This document shows positions 9,082 to 18,900 of a stretch of DNA of 64,000 bases, piece after piece. The translations under genes and the position numbers were made by a program. The first letter of the stretch is position 1. Each line of letters opens with the position of its first letter. Location of the stretch: positions 48,227-112,226 of the forward strand of contig CAYVTZ010000005.1 in assembly GCA_964454685.1 (NCBI GenBank), written 5' to 3'. The stretch comes from CAYVTZ01 sp964454685 (lineage in GTDB: Bacteria; Bacillota; Clostridia; Christensenellales; Christensenellaceae). Below the pieces are notes generated by a model. It was not told where the DNA came from, ran no database searches, and saw nothing but the letters and a program-made list of their open reading frames with translations.

Positions 9082-10548
9082 TCACTCGTATGTTCCGATT
9101 CGCGCATACTCCGCGCCCATCAAAATATGGTCATAACTGCCGTCATCCAGCTGATTGACGGTCAAAGCAAACTCCACATCCTTTTGAAACAGCATTACAA
9201 CATCGCTTCCTCCAAACAGGAAGCATCCCATCTCGTCCCCCTTTTGCACCTGCGCCCCCACTGTCACATTGCTTTCAAAGTTCACGGAGCCGATTGGCGA
9301 TGCCCCCACAGGCAACACCGCCACCATGCCATATTCAGGCGTTTCAATCACCACACAGCCACGCGTTTCAATCGTCTGCCAGCCCGGTGCCGTAGATTGC
9401 AGCACATAGCTTTCATTTGTCTCATCCCAAACCACCACGCCACCCGGCGCACTATCCCCGGGCAGGATGCGCACCTCTTTGACGATGCCGCTTACGGGAA
9501 AATGAAAACGATGATAGTCGTTGATGTCAAGCATCGTGTGCGTCATCGTGCCGCCATAGAATGCCTCTTGATACGCACTGCCTTCCCCCAACAGATTGCC
9601 TACGTTTGTAAAACGTGCAGATTTCACCTCCGCACCGGCTTCGCCGGATGCCGCTCCCGTGATGGTGCCATCCTGTTCTATGTTCCAAACACCTTGCGGA
9701 CGCGCATCCGCCGGCGATACCACCACCGTATCATCCTCCGCCAGCGTGATCGGACGCTGCTGCGGCGAGCTCAGTCGTCGCGCCAAAAATTGATTGCAAG
9801 TCTGCCAGTTGAACGGAGCTTCATATGTCTCTGTTCCCAGTCCAAAGCGCTCATCTTGCAGCAATAGCTGGTAATCCTGCTCACTCCACGAATCCGTGGT
9901 GTTCAAAAATTGTCCCCATTGCGTGGTAAACGCGATAAACCAACTGCGATACGGCTCTGTATATTGCACTGAATTGTGATAATATCCTTTGCCCGCCAGC
10001 GATTCCAGCGGCTGGCTGTTGATAAAGTGCAGATAGCTCAAACTCTGATCCAACGTTTCATACAGCTTGGGATAAGGCAAATCAGGCAATATATTCCACG
10101 GCTTTGCCGTACTCGCCCAATCAAGAAAATCATAATATTGTTCCAATGTCTGCGCCGGATTGCTCTGCGGGTCGGGGTTGGCAACCTTCGCCTGGTGAAT
10201 GGATTCCTCCAGTATACGCTTTAGCTGCGGATTGTAGCGCACCATCAAAATCAACTGCTGCGTAATGGGCGCATGCCGCGTTATTTGCACGTCGTATGAA
10301 GATATCCCGCTCACAGGCGGCGGCAGATATCCCGGCGGCATACTGGGCTGCTCCGCCGGCTGTTCCGTCTCGCTCGGTGTCGCACTCTGGTCGATGCCTT
10401 GCGCCGGTTGCGCTTCCTGTGTTGGTTGCGCGCTCTCCTGTGCGCTCGGTGCAGGGCTTGCCGATTCCACCGCAAGCGCCGGAGCCGCCAAAGTCCATGC
10501 CAAACCCAATGCCGCGACGATCATCCACCCTGTTTTTCTTGTTTTCAT
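9082..10548 (-). CDS. Exported phosphatidylserine-decarboxylase-like protein
   Basis: A 488-residue protein with a signal peptide (ending ALA-VES) and a Gln/Pro/Ala/Ser-rich linker. The C-terminal ~170 residues resemble phosphatidylserine decarboxylase: YHRFHFPVSG, then VLPVGASPIGSVNF, and KGDEMGCFLFGGSDVVMLF. Genuine enzymes of this family self-cleave at an LGST motif to make a pyruvoyl cofactor. Here the equivalent is GGS (Ser448), as in the PSD-like subgroup. The middle region (residues ~90-310) is not recognised. Secretion and the altered motif make a classical membrane decarboxylase unlikely, and activity is uncertain. Confidence 0.75.
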   Translation of the reverse strand: MKTRKTGWMIVAALGLAWTLAAPALAVESASPAPSAQESAQPTQEAQPAQGIDQSATPSETEQPAEQPSMPPGYLPPPVSGISSYDVQITRHAPITQQLILMVRYNPQLKRILEESIHQAKVANPDPQSNPAQTLEQYYDFLDWASTAKPWNILPDLPYPKLYETLDQSLSYLHFINSQPLESLAGKGYYHNSVQYTEPYRSWFIAFTTQWGQFLNTTDSWSEQDYQLLLQDERFGLGTETYEAPFNWQTCNQFLARRLSSPQQRPITLAEDDTVVVSPADARPQGVWNIEQDGTITGAASGEAGAEVKSARFTNVGNLLGEGSAYQEAFYGGTMTHTMLDINDYHRFHFPVSGIVKEVRILPGDSAPGGVVVWDETNESYVLQSTAPGWQTIETRGCVVIETPEYGMVAVLPVGASPIGSVNFESNVTVGAQVQKGDEMGCFLFGGSDVVMLFQKDVEFALTVNQLDDGSYDHILMGAEYARIGTYE

Positions 10549-10580
10549 GCTGTCGCTCCTTCGTCACTAACTTTAATTTG

Positions 10581-10609
10581 AATGTAGCATATTTAGCATA
10601 ACCTGTCAA
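10581..10609 (-). promoter_or_regulatory. Promoter of the decarboxylase-like gene
   Basis: On the minus strand TTGACA (10609-10604) and TACATT (10586-10581) are separated by 17 bp, about 35 bp upstream of the start codon. Confidence 0.6.
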
Positions 10610-10628
10610 ATCAGGCTCTTCCCCGCCG

Positions 10629-10673
10629 TTGCTTTTAAGAAATATTTTTCAATTTACTATTGCTTTTAAGCAA
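10629..10673. promoter_or_regulatory. Two operator palindromes, probable S24 repressor sites
   Basis: TTGCTT-TT-AAGCAA at 10660-10673 is a perfect 6-2-6 inverted repeat. TTGCTT-TT-AAGAAA at 10629-10642 is the same with one mismatch. They start 31 bp apart (about three helical turns). The perfect copy covers the -35 element of the downstream repressor gene, a layout typical of autoregulated damage-inducible promoters. Confidence 0.7.
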
Positions 10674-10688
10674 CACTCGCGCTATACT
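10660..10688 (+). promoter_or_regulatory. Promoter of the damage-inducible operon
   Basis: TTGCTT (10660-10665) and TATACT (10683-10688) are 17 bp apart. The -35 element is part of the perfect operator palindrome, so repressor binding should block RNA polymerase. Confidence 0.75.
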
Positions 10689-10732
10689 AATGCTACACAA
10701 ATGAACACCGCTCACTCAAGGAGGTTTTCCCG

Positions 10733-11344
10733 ATGGATTCAAAATATCTCAGCATACTCATCACACAGGCGATCGGCGATCGCACGCTCAACGGCTTTTG
10801 TGGCGAAGCGGGCATCAACGCGGGCAATCTTTCGCGTGTGCTGCGCGGTCAAAAGGCAAGTGCAGACTTGCTCGTCAAAATCGCGCAAAACGCGCAAAAC
10901 GGCATCACCAAAGAGGGCTTGCTTTGTGCCGCAGGCTATCTGCAACAGCGGACGCATCAGCGCATCCCCATACTCGGCACAGCGGCGGCAGGGCTGCCCA
11001 TCGCCGCCTACGAGGAAGCGGACGGGTTTGTCGATATGGACGGCTTGCCCGGCAGCCCGGAAGAATATTTTGCTCTGCGTATTCGTGGTAATTCGATGGA
11101 CGCGGCGCACATGCCCGATCAAAGCATCGTCGTCGTGCACCGTCAAAACACGTTGCAGGACGGCGAAATCGGTGTCTTTTCCGTGGATGGCGAGGCAACG
11201 GTCAAGCGCTTCATGCGCGGCGCCAACCATGTCGCCCTCTGCCCCGTCAGCACAGATTCCGGTCACCAGCCCCAAATTTATAACAAGGATGACCACGTAG
11301 AGATTTTGGGGCGTGTCATGCGCGCGGTCGTCGCATTCTTTTAA
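10733..11344 (+). CDS. LexA-like S24 self-cleaving repressor
   Basis: A 203-residue protein with an N-terminal helix-turn-helix of the XRE type (FCGEAGINAGNLSRVLRGQ) and a C-terminal S24 peptidase domain. Ser121 (RGNSMD) and Lys158 (ATVKRF) are 37 residues apart, exactly as in LexA, and a cleavable Ala86-Gly87 bond lies in GTAAAGLPIAA. It should repress its own operon and inactivate itself when RecA filaments form. The gene follows an AAGGAGG site and overlaps the polymerase start by one base (TAATG). This is a LexA/UmuD-like regulator, but the DNA-binding domain is not LexA's own. Confidence 0.9.
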   Translation: MDSKYLSILITQAIGDRTLNGFCGEAGINAGNLSRVLRGQKASADLLVKIAQNAQNGITKEGLLCAAGYLQQRTHQRIPILGTAAAGLPIAAYEEADGFVDMDGLPGSPEEYFALRIRGNSMDAAHMPDQSIVVVHRQNTLQDGEIGVFSVDGEATVKRFMRGANHVALCPVSTDSGHQPQIYNKDDHVEILGRVMRAVVAFF

Positions 11345-12567
11345 TGGAACGCGTGATTTTACACGTCGATATGAATAGCTTCTATGCCAGTGTAGAATGT
11401 CTGCTGCATCCCGAATTGCGCGGGAAGCCTGTCGCTGTCTGCGGCGATGCGCAGCTTCGTCACGGCATCATACTCGCCAAAAGCGAGCAGGCAAAGAAGT
11501 TCGGCGTGTCCACCGGCGAGCCCATTTGGCAGGCACAGCAAAAATGCCCCGACCTCGTCTGTGTGCAGGCATGTTACAAAAACTATGTGCGGTTTTCCAA
11601 CCTTTCCCGTAAAATATTCCTGCGTTACACCGGGCGAATGGAGCCGTTTGGTCTGGACGAGGCATGGCTGGATCTCTCCGCGCACAATCGCACTCTAGCA
11701 AATGGCACACGCCTTGCAAACGAGCTGCGCGCCACCATCACGCGCGAGCTGGGCATCACCGCCTCCATCGGAGTCAGTTTCAACAAAATTTTTGCCAAAC
11801 TTGGCTCCGATCTTAAAAAACCGGACGCCACCAGCGTCATCTCCCGCGAAAATTTTCGCTCCGTCGTTTGGCCGCTCCCCGTTTCCGATCTGCTCTATGT
11901 CGGTCGCAGCACGCGCAAACGCATGATGCAGAAAAACATTTGCACCATCGGGGATCTTGCCTGCAGTGAGGAAGGTTATCTGCGCCGCGCCTTTGGCAAA
12001 TGGGGCAGTGTGCTCTGGAGTTATGCCAATGGCTACGATTGCGCGCCCGTAGCAGATGCGGAATATCAGCGGGAAATCAAATCCATCGGTAATTCCACCA
12101 CCACCCCGCGTGATTTAACCACACCGGAGGAGGTACGCAGCGTGTTGACCGCGCTGTGCGAAAATGTGGCGCAACGGCTCAAGAAATACCACAAACGCGG
12201 GCAGTGCGTACAGCTTTCCGTGCGTTTCAATACGCTGGAGCGCCTCAGTCGTCAATGTGTATTGCCCCGCGCAACAGACCTCTCCGTAGACCTGCTGCAC
12301 GCGGCGGTTGATTTGTTCCGTGCGTCCAACTGTCTGCACACGCCCATTCGCAGCATCGGCGTGCGCACGACGCATCTCTCGGATACCCGCATCCGCCAGT
12401 TGGATGTATTCGAGGATTTCAAAAAAATCGAGGCGGAAGCCGCCGTCGAGCAGATTCGTAGTCGCTTTGGTTCCAACGCCATCTTGCGCGGCAATGTCTG
12501 GCGCAATCAGGAGCTGTCCGAGTGGGAGGAAGGCAAGCGCAGCGTGTTTCCGCAAAGCAGACTGTAA
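11344..12567 (+). CDS. dinB: Y-family DNA polymerase (DinB/UmuC type)
   Basis: A 407-residue translesion polymerase. The catalytic palm begins HVDMNSFYASVE (first acidic residue) and continues with EPFGLDEAWLD (second acidic pair). GVSFNKIFAKLGSDLKKP is the family signature, and helix-hairpin-helix and little-finger domains follow. It copies past damaged bases at the cost of errors. The start overlaps the repressor stop by one base, so the two are translationally coupled and presumably induced together. No obvious beta-clamp motif was picked out at the C-terminus. Confidence 0.92.
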   Translation: MERVILHVDMNSFYASVECLLHPELRGKPVAVCGDAQLRHGIILAKSEQAKKFGVSTGEPIWQAQQKCPDLVCVQACYKNYVRFSNLSRKIFLRYTGRMEPFGLDEAWLDLSAHNRTLANGTRLANELRATITRELGITASIGVSFNKIFAKLGSDLKKPDATSVISRENFRSVVWPLPVSDLLYVGRSTRKRMMQKNICTIGDLACSEEGYLRRAFGKWGSVLWSYANGYDCAPVADAEYQREIKSIGNSTTTPRDLTTPEEVRSVLTALCENVAQRLKKYHKRGQCVQLSVRFNTLERLSRQCVLPRATDLSVDLLHAAVDLFRASNCLHTPIRSIGVRTTHLSDTRIRQLDVFEDFKKIEAEAAVEQIRSRFGSNAILRGNVWRNQELSEWEEGKRSVFPQSRL

Positions 12568-12613
12568 CGCTTGTTTTTGGGACGAAGAACTCAAATAAGG
12601 TGAGGAAGACATC

Positions 12614-12853
12614 ATGAGCAAACGATACATCAATGTCATCGCGGAATTCTCCCGCGAAGGAAAAATCATGCCGCTTGCCCTGCGTAGCGAGCTGGGACGC
12701 AAATTCGCAATTTCCCGCGTCACCAGCATCATTCCGGCCGCCAGTCAAAAAAGCGGCGGCGCCGGTCTGCGCTACACCTGTTACAGCGGCAGCCGTATGT
12801 TTTATTTGTTTTTAGAAGAAGAACGCTGGTTTCTGGAATTGCCGGACGCCTAA
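12614..12853 (+). CDS. Small conserved protein of the polymerase operon
   Basis: A 79-residue basic protein (RYINVIAEFSREGKIMP at the start, LRYTCYSGSRMFYLFLEEE near the end) preceded by AAGGTGAGG. Its alternating hydrophobic pattern suggests a small beta-barrel. I recall similar short proteins next to DinB-type polymerases in other Firmicutes, but the function is not established. It is the third gene of the repressor-polymerase unit with a 46-nt gap, so it is likely co-induced by DNA damage. Possible roles are a polymerase accessory or a DNA-binding cofactor; this is inference. Confidence 0.7.
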   Translation: MSKRYINVIAEFSREGKIMPLALRSELGRKFAISRVTSIIPAASQKSGGAGLRYTCYSGSRMFYLFLEEERWFLELPDA

Positions 12854-12872
12854 GCCATTGCCCCTTGTCAGG

Positions 12873-13679
12873 CTACATTTTTCCCCAAATAAATTGATTG
12901 ATATAAAAGGCAAAAATCACCGGATGAAAGTAATAGCCATTGTGTGTGCCGGGCAGCACCTGAAATTGCGGTAATTCAAACAGCTCTGCATTCTTGCGCA
13001 CCGTTTCCGGCGGGAAAATTTCGTCGTCCAGTCCGCACATCAGCAGCGTCTCTTTGCTGATTTTAGCGCTCGGCAATGCCTGCGCCTCAAAGCCGGCAGC
13101 GCACAGCGTATCCGCCACACACGCCTCATCGCAGCTCACAAATCGTCCGTGCGGCACGGTGGACGCAATCCCCTTCAGCCATTTGGGGAATGCCAACTTG
13201 GACAGCTCCTTGGATTGGTAGCGCCCCTCCGGTGTAATCAGTTCACGAAAGAATTGTTCCCCCAGGCAGCTGTGGTATGCAGCGCACATGATAATGCTCT
13301 TGCTTACCACGTCATCCAGCTTACCGCGTAGCAGTATGCGCAGCAGCGTCATACCGCCTAGGCTGTATCCCCACAGATGCACCCGCGGCGTCGTCTGCTT
13401 GCTCTCCACTAGCGCGCGCACCACTTCCTCTTGAAACTGCACCAGTTCGTCGCCGTTTTCAATGGCCGGGCCCTGCGATTGGTTTGCGCCGTAGCCATGC
13501 AGCGGCGTGTGTATCACAATCACTCTGCCGCTTCGCAGCAGCGGCATCAAAGGCAGGTAGTTAAAATAATAGGTTGCCGCTCCGGTCAGCAAAATGATAT
13601 CATCCTGTGCGGAATATGTATTGTCAAATTTCATGCAGACAATCGTTCTGCCCTGCACCTGCACTGTAATACGTTCCAT
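12873..13679 (-). CDS. Alpha/beta hydrolase
   Basis: A 268-residue alpha/beta-hydrolase with the nucleophile elbow WGYSLGGMT and a C-terminal GTHNGYYFHP segment carrying the probable catalytic His; LLMCGLDDEIFPPE supplies a likely acidic residue. An oxyanion region is seen near LTGAATYYFNY. There is no signal peptide, so it is cytosolic. ATG 13679 was preferred over an in-frame GTG at 13688; the choice is uncertain. It stands alone, convergent with the polymerase operon. Substrate unknown: an esterase, thioesterase or acyl hydrolase would all fit. Confidence 0.8.
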   Translation of the reverse strand: MERITVQVQGRTIVCMKFDNTYSAQDDIILLTGAATYYFNYLPLMPLLRSGRVIVIHTPLHGYGANQSQGPAIENGDELVQFQEEVVRALVESKQTTPRVHLWGYSLGGMTLLRILLRGKLDDVVSKSIIMCAAYHSCLGEQFFRELITPEGRYQSKELSKLAFPKWLKGIASTVPHGRFVSCDEACVADTLCAAGFEAQALPSAKISKETLLMCGLDDEIFPPETVRKNAELFELPQFQVLPGTHNGYYFHPVIFAFYINQFIWGKM

Positions 13680-13856
13680 CCAAACCACTTCCCGCGGTAT
13701 CGTATGCCGCGTCCTGTCTCCTGCAAAATTTTTGGCAGAAACCGATCAAAACAACATATTTCGCCCATCGCACCAAAAAATCGTGTTGAATTGTTATCAT
13801 TTTAACACAATTTCCTGTACCCTCCAAGATGCAAAGCCACTCAAGCAACAAAAACA

Positions 13857-13879
13857 CCGCCTTGTTTGTCCCAAGGCGG
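13857..13879 (-). terminator. Terminator after the methyltransferase gene
   Basis: On the minus strand CCGCCTTG (13879-13872) pairs with CAAGGCGG (13864-13857), followed by TG then TTTTTG. Confidence 0.75.
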
Positions 13880-13930
13880 CGCAGTGTATCTATGCGACTT
13901 CGCGCCATTGCACATCCACACGGACAGGCG

Positions 13931-14704
13931 CTATTTCCGAATCACAAATGCCTGCTGAATGCCAAAGTTTCCGCCGGAGTACTTCTTCTCCAATTCATAA
14001 AAATCTTTGTTGATGGGGTTGGAATACCCCTCAAAGCTGGTGTAATCTGTCGCCAGCTCGCGCAGCAACCGCGATCCAACATAGTAGACAGACGAAAAGT
14101 CCACCCGCTCATACGCATATCCCAGCTCTTGCAAAAACGTCTCCATCCGCGCGATCTTGATGTAGCGGTTGAAGTCATGTTCCACCAGCGGCGGAAGCTG
14201 TGCCACCGCGCGCAGCGCGTTCAGCCGGGTCAGCGGCTCCCAAAACGCCTCAGAAAACACCACGGTGCCGCCCTTCTTGCAGACGCGCAAGCACTCGGTA
14301 AAAGCCTGCTTTTGCTCCTCCCAGTTGGGCAGATTGATGACCACGCGTGTGGTGTACACCACGTCAAAAGATTCATCGGCAAATTGCAAGGAACGCACAT
14401 CTCCCTGTGCAAAGCTGAGTTTATCCGCAAATTCGCTGTTTGCGCGGTTTTCCTGCGCATATTCAATCATCTTTTCAGAAAAGTCCACGCCCGTCATGGA
14501 GCCAACATTGTGTGCCATGCACTGCATGATAGAGGCAAATCCATTTGCGCAGCCCACGTCCAGCACGTGGTCGCCATCCTTAATGTAGTGGGAAATATTC
14601 TCCGTTTCCAGCTTGATCGCGCACTCATCTCCCCATGACACAAAATGCGACAGCTTATATTTTTCGGCATTGCTATCCCAAAAATCTTTGATAAAATTAC
14701 CCAT
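13931..14704 (-). CDS. Class I SAM-dependent methyltransferase
   Basis: A 257-residue Rossmann-fold methyltransferase. Motif I is HVLDVGCANGFAS, motif II includes GVDFSEKMIEYA, and the SAM-binding acidic loop is FAQGDVRSLQF. The DVVYTTRVVINLPNWEEQ segment is motif IV/post-I. ATG 14704 follows GGAG; the longer frame to 14848 has no support and would overlap the divergent promoter. The acceptor substrate is unknown. It is transcribed divergently from a dolichyl-phosphate-type glycosyltransferase. Confidence 0.85.
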   Translation of the reverse strand: MGNFIKDFWDSNAEKYKLSHFVSWGDECAIKLETENISHYIKDGDHVLDVGCANGFASIMQCMAHNVGSMTGVDFSEKMIEYAQENRANSEFADKLSFAQGDVRSLQFADESFDVVYTTRVVINLPNWEEQKQAFTECLRVCKKGGTVVFSEAFWEPLTRLNALRAVAQLPPLVEHDFNRYIKIARMETFLQELGYAYERVDFSSVYYVGSRLLRELATDYTSFEGYSNPINKDFYELEKKYSGGNFGIQQAFVIRK

Positions 14705-14851
14705 TCCAACGCTCCATTCTTTCGGCGGCGGCATCGGTGTGCCGCAAGGCGAACTCCCGATTGCCCTTGATATTCCTATTCTTATTATTATATCCGAAAA
14801 CCACGCAGTTTGTAAAGATGCCAAATCACGCCCAAAAGAACACAGCATTGA

Positions 14852-14880
14852 TTGACATTTTCCTCTTTTGTTTGTAGAAT
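14852..14880 (+). promoter_or_regulatory. Promoter of the glycosyltransferase gene
   Basis: TTGACA (14852-14857), 17-bp spacer and TAGAAT (14875-14880) lie just upstream of the TTG start codon at 14913. Confidence 0.7.
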
Positions 14881-14912
14881 ATCACTATATTGATATTAGG
14901 CGGATATGAAAT

Positions 14913-15842
14913 TTGAAATTATCGTTTGTAATACCCTGCTATTGCTCGTCCTCCATGCTGGAGGATGTGATTTCGCGTCTGGAACAGTGCTATGCACAAA
15001 GGGATCACGAGATCATTTTGGTGAATGATTGTTCTCCGGATGACACATGGGAGAAGATCGAACACCTGTGCGATCAGCACCCGCGTGTCAAAGGCGTAGA
15101 TCTCGCTAAAAATTTCGGGCAACACTGCGCTATCTTGGCCGGTCTGCACGAGGCGCAGGGCGATATCATCATCTGTTTGGATGACGACGGTCAAACCCCG
15201 CCGGAAGAGGCCTACAAACTGATTCAAGCAGTGGAAGCAGATGGCCACGATATTGCCATCGCACGCTATGAAATCAAGCAGCACAGTGCGTTTCGCAATT
15301 TCGGCAGCCGTGTCAACGATAAAATGGCTTGTTCACTCATCGGCAAGCCCAAGGATTTGTTCTTGTCCAGTTTTGTCGCATTCAAACGCTTTGTGCGCGA
15401 TCAAATCTGTCAGTATACCTTCCCCTACCCCTACATCAGCGGGATGCTGCTGCGTACCACCAAAGACATCGTCAACATAGATGTCGATCATCGGGAACGG
15501 CAGGAGGGCAACTCCGGCTATACGCTGTCCAAATTGTTGGCGTTGTGGTTCAACGGTTTCACCAACTTTTCCATCAAACCGCTGCGCATTGTCACCTTCC
15601 TCGGCGCGATTATCGCGCTCATCGGCTTTATACTGGGCGTCTATTCCATCGTCACCAAAGTCATCAATCCCGCCACGCCGCTCGGCTGGGCGTCCACCTT
15701 TACGGCAACGGTGTTCATCGGCGGCTTGATTCTTCTTGTGTTGGGCTTGATCGGCGAATACATCGGGCGCATGTTTATGGGGCTGAATCAGCAGCCACAG
15801 TTCGTGGTGCGCCGCAAAAGGAATTCCGACTCGCAACCGTGA
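14913..15842 (+). CDS. Family 2 glycosyltransferase, polyprenyl-phosphate type
   Basis: A 309-residue membrane glycosyltransferase of the GtrB/DPM1 type. The GT-A domain has SFVIPCYCSS, the nucleotide/metal motif CLDDDGQTPPE and the conserved LAKNFGQHCAILAG. Two C-terminal transmembrane helices follow (IVTFLGAIIALIGFILGVYS and a second near VFIGGLILLVLGLIGEYIG). It likely transfers a sugar from a nucleotide sugar to undecaprenyl phosphate. TTG 14913, 8 nt after AGGCGG, is the start; the nearby ATG at 14906 is out of frame. No flippase or polymer ligase is adjacent. Confidence 0.88.
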   Translation: MKLSFVIPCYCSSSMLEDVISRLEQCYAQRDHEIILVNDCSPDDTWEKIEHLCDQHPRVKGVDLAKNFGQHCAILAGLHEAQGDIIICLDDDGQTPPEEAYKLIQAVEADGHDIAIARYEIKQHSAFRNFGSRVNDKMACSLIGKPKDLFLSSFVAFKRFVRDQICQYTFPYPYISGMLLRTTKDIVNIDVDHRERQEGNSGYTLSKLLALWFNGFTNFSIKPLRIVTFLGAIIALIGFILGVYSIVTKVINPATPLGWASTFTATVFIGGLILLVLGLIGEYIGRMFMGLNQQPQFVVRRKRNSDSQP

Positions 15843-15851
15843 ACGTCAAAA

Positions 15852-15875
15852 AGCCGGTATCATGCCGGCTCTTTT
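15852..15875 (+). terminator. Terminator after the glycosyltransferase gene
   Basis: AGCCGGTA (15852-15859) pairs with TGCCGGCT (15863-15870) around a three-base loop, followed by CTTTTT. Confidence 0.85.
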
Positions 15876-15974
15876 TATTCTTTCGTGAGAAATTTTCTGT
15901 CTCGTTCTGCCACGCGTCCAAAAAGAAAACCACAAGATATTGAATGCGTGGGTATTACTTCACCACCCTCCTTG

Positions 15975-18900
15975 TCAATCCCAATCCTCCCTTGTCAAAT
16001 AAGCGGCGAGCGTTTGCGCAATCACCTGCAACGTAACCACTTGATCCGGAGTGGTCGAGTCATTGCCCTCACAGCAATCGTCATAGCCCAGATACCCCAC
16101 GATGTGCTGATGCTTGTCATACAGCGCACATTGCAGCACAGAATGGATTGCACACCCCTCTAAAATATCCATCCACTTTTCCTCAGCCTCTATGCGGGAG
16201 CGCAGCAAAAAGACGCCATCCGCGCCAAAGCGCGCTGTGTCCTGCCGCGCAAAGTCCGGCACAGTGCAGCCCGCAATGCCTTCCCGATTCCACGCCGCCT
16301 GCAATGCGCCATGCAACACCAGATAGCAGCGGCTCACGCCAAAGCAGCTCCCCACCATACTCAGCACATCGCTCAACACCTGCTCGGAATCCTTCGTCTC
16401 TTCCAGAATATGCATGGTGTGCGCCGTAAGCACCTGCGCCACCATCGGCAATCGTGCCTGCTCGCTGTCAATTTCTGTATGCCCAAACAAAACGTCCTTT
16501 TGATCCATAGATCCATTGTAGAACGTATATGTGTTCTTTCCCTGCAATTTGGAGTCATAGAGCGCGATGTCCGCTTTGCGGAACAGCTCTGCATACTGCT
16601 GCCGTCCATCCTGCGCCACAACAATACCAATGCTGGTGGTAAAGCGGAACTCCCGGTCAAACTGCTTTTCCACCTGCGCAAACACGTCGCAAACGTCTCT
16701 CGCCCGCTTGATAATCAAATCATGATCAAGGATTCCCTTCATAAAGATGACAAATTCGTCGCCGCCCACGCGCCCGATGATGTCCGTCGGTCGAAAGATG
16801 CGCCGCAGATTTTCTGCCGTCTTTTGGATGCACAAGTCGCCGACCGTATGCCCAAAGCTGTCGTTGATGGATTTGAAGTTGTCAATGTCCACCATAAACA
16901 TCACACCCGCAGCGCCCTTCTGCGAAAGATATTGATCTACCAGCTCCTGCGATGCTTTTTTGTTGTACAACCCCGTCATCGAATCCTTCTGCGCCTTCTC
17001 CTGCAAAACCTGCACCACGCGCTTTTCCTCAGAAATGTCCTTTATAAAGGCAATCAAACGAATCGTCCCATTCGTCGGCGAATAATAAATCGAAAGCATT
17101 GTGCGCCGCCACACCGGCTCAGCGCCGTCCGTCGCCTGTTCCCGATATTCAAATATCGATTCTTTACGATCCATCATCATGCGGTCGATCAACTTATGCC
17201 GATCCAATGTCTGCAAAAAGATTTGCTGATCCTCCGGAACTACGATCTTCTCACAGACCATCTTCACACATTCTTCGTAGGACATGCCCGAAAGAGGCAC
17301 CTGCTCCGTCAAAATCTGCATTTTGCCGCTCACCATCTTGTTGTTGGTCAAATCTGCTTCCAGCACATTGTCATAATACCCGTCCGCAATAGCACGATAG
17401 GTCTTGATGTCTGTCAGCTCCCGTTCCATCTCCAGCTTGATCTGCAACGCGCGATTGTTTTGGCGCAGTTTGTAGAATAAAATCACAATAATGATCAGCA
17501 AAATGGTAAGCAGCACCGTCATAACGGCAAACATCACACCCTCGCCGCTCAGTCCCGCATTCGCAAAAGAATCCGTTGTAGATTCAATGAGTATCGTACG
17601 CAGCTCCGCCTCACTGATCGAATAAATACACTTGTTGAATACTGAAATCAATTCATCCGGCGTGCCCTGCGCAAATTCAAAATAATAGCGCATCAAAATT
17701 CCGGTGTCAAACAATACCGCCAGATCACGATAATGTAGCGCCAACTGCTCCTGCGCCACATAAATATTGCAGATAAACAAATCAGCGTCGCCCCGCTGCA
17801 CGGCTTCTAACGCCTTCCGGTCATTCTCAGCATACAAAAATGTGCCGGTGGGAAACTGCGTCTTTGCATATTGCACGTTCCCTTGCGATCGCGCGTCCAC
17901 CACGATCGTAGTGGTTCTCTCCGGGTCATACACAAAGTCCTTGCGCGCAACCATCACCACAGAAGCAGTCAGGAAGCTCTGTGAATTGCGCGAACCCTGC
18001 GCTTTGTTTCCTCCTTGATAGTTGGTCATCAAGTCCACTTCGCTCTGCTCTAAAAGCTGCTTGGACTGTTCGAAGGATTCCGTTCCCGTGTATGCAAACT
18101 TCAAGCCGGTTTGATCGCTGATGCGCCGCAGTATTTTTGATGTCACGCCCATGGCTTCGCCGGTCTTTGCGCTCATCCCTTCAATGGGAAGCTGATCCGG
18201 ACCAATGGCAACACGCAGCGTCTTGCTCTGCATCGCCTCAAGGTATGTTCGCTCCTGCTCCGTGAAGGTAGCTTCTTTCTTCGCGCTGTCCATATAATAT
18301 TTCTCGCGTAATGTCTGCGCCAACGCCGGCTCCTCCACGCGAATCTGCCCCAACGCTTCGTCCAGTTGCTGCGCCAGATCGGTACGCTGCGGATTCACAG
18401 CAAAATATAACGGCTGCGGCGATAGACTGCCAATTTCTTTGGTATGCTGCGGATTGATCAGAGTGTCGGATAGTATCACGTCTACCTTCTGATCCTGCAA
18501 CGCCTGCATCAGCTCCTCCTGTGTCGCGTAGTATCGGGTGGTATAGCGCAATCCCAACTGCTCCATCTTCTGCTCAAAGCATGCTTCCGCGGCGCTGCCC
18601 GCATAAATGCCCACCACAAGATCCTGCGCGCTTTCCAGCGTATGCAGCTCATCATTGTTGTACATTGCGAGCACCGTGGTCGCGGTATAAGCATAGTCAA
18701 ACAAACCATAGCGAAAGCGCGTTTCCCGCTCCGGCGTCTTGTGCAGCGTCCCCAGCAAATCGATTTCGCCGGAGGCAAGCCACTGCAAGCACTGTTCCCA
18801 TGTTCCCTCTACAAATTCATAGTTCCAGCCGGCATACTTGGCAATGCGTTGCAGATAATCGTAGTTATATCCGGAGTACGCATTCTGCTGCTTGTTGTTG

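Noticed and set aside
13829..14638. 269-codon plus-strand frame opposite the methyltransferase
   Set aside because: The minus strand encodes clear SAM motifs; the plus frame is a shadow and crosses the terminator.
16311..17480. 389-codon plus-strand frame opposite the diguanylate cyclase
   Set aside because: Antisense to the GGDEF and PAS-like coding sequence, with no ribosome site or domain.
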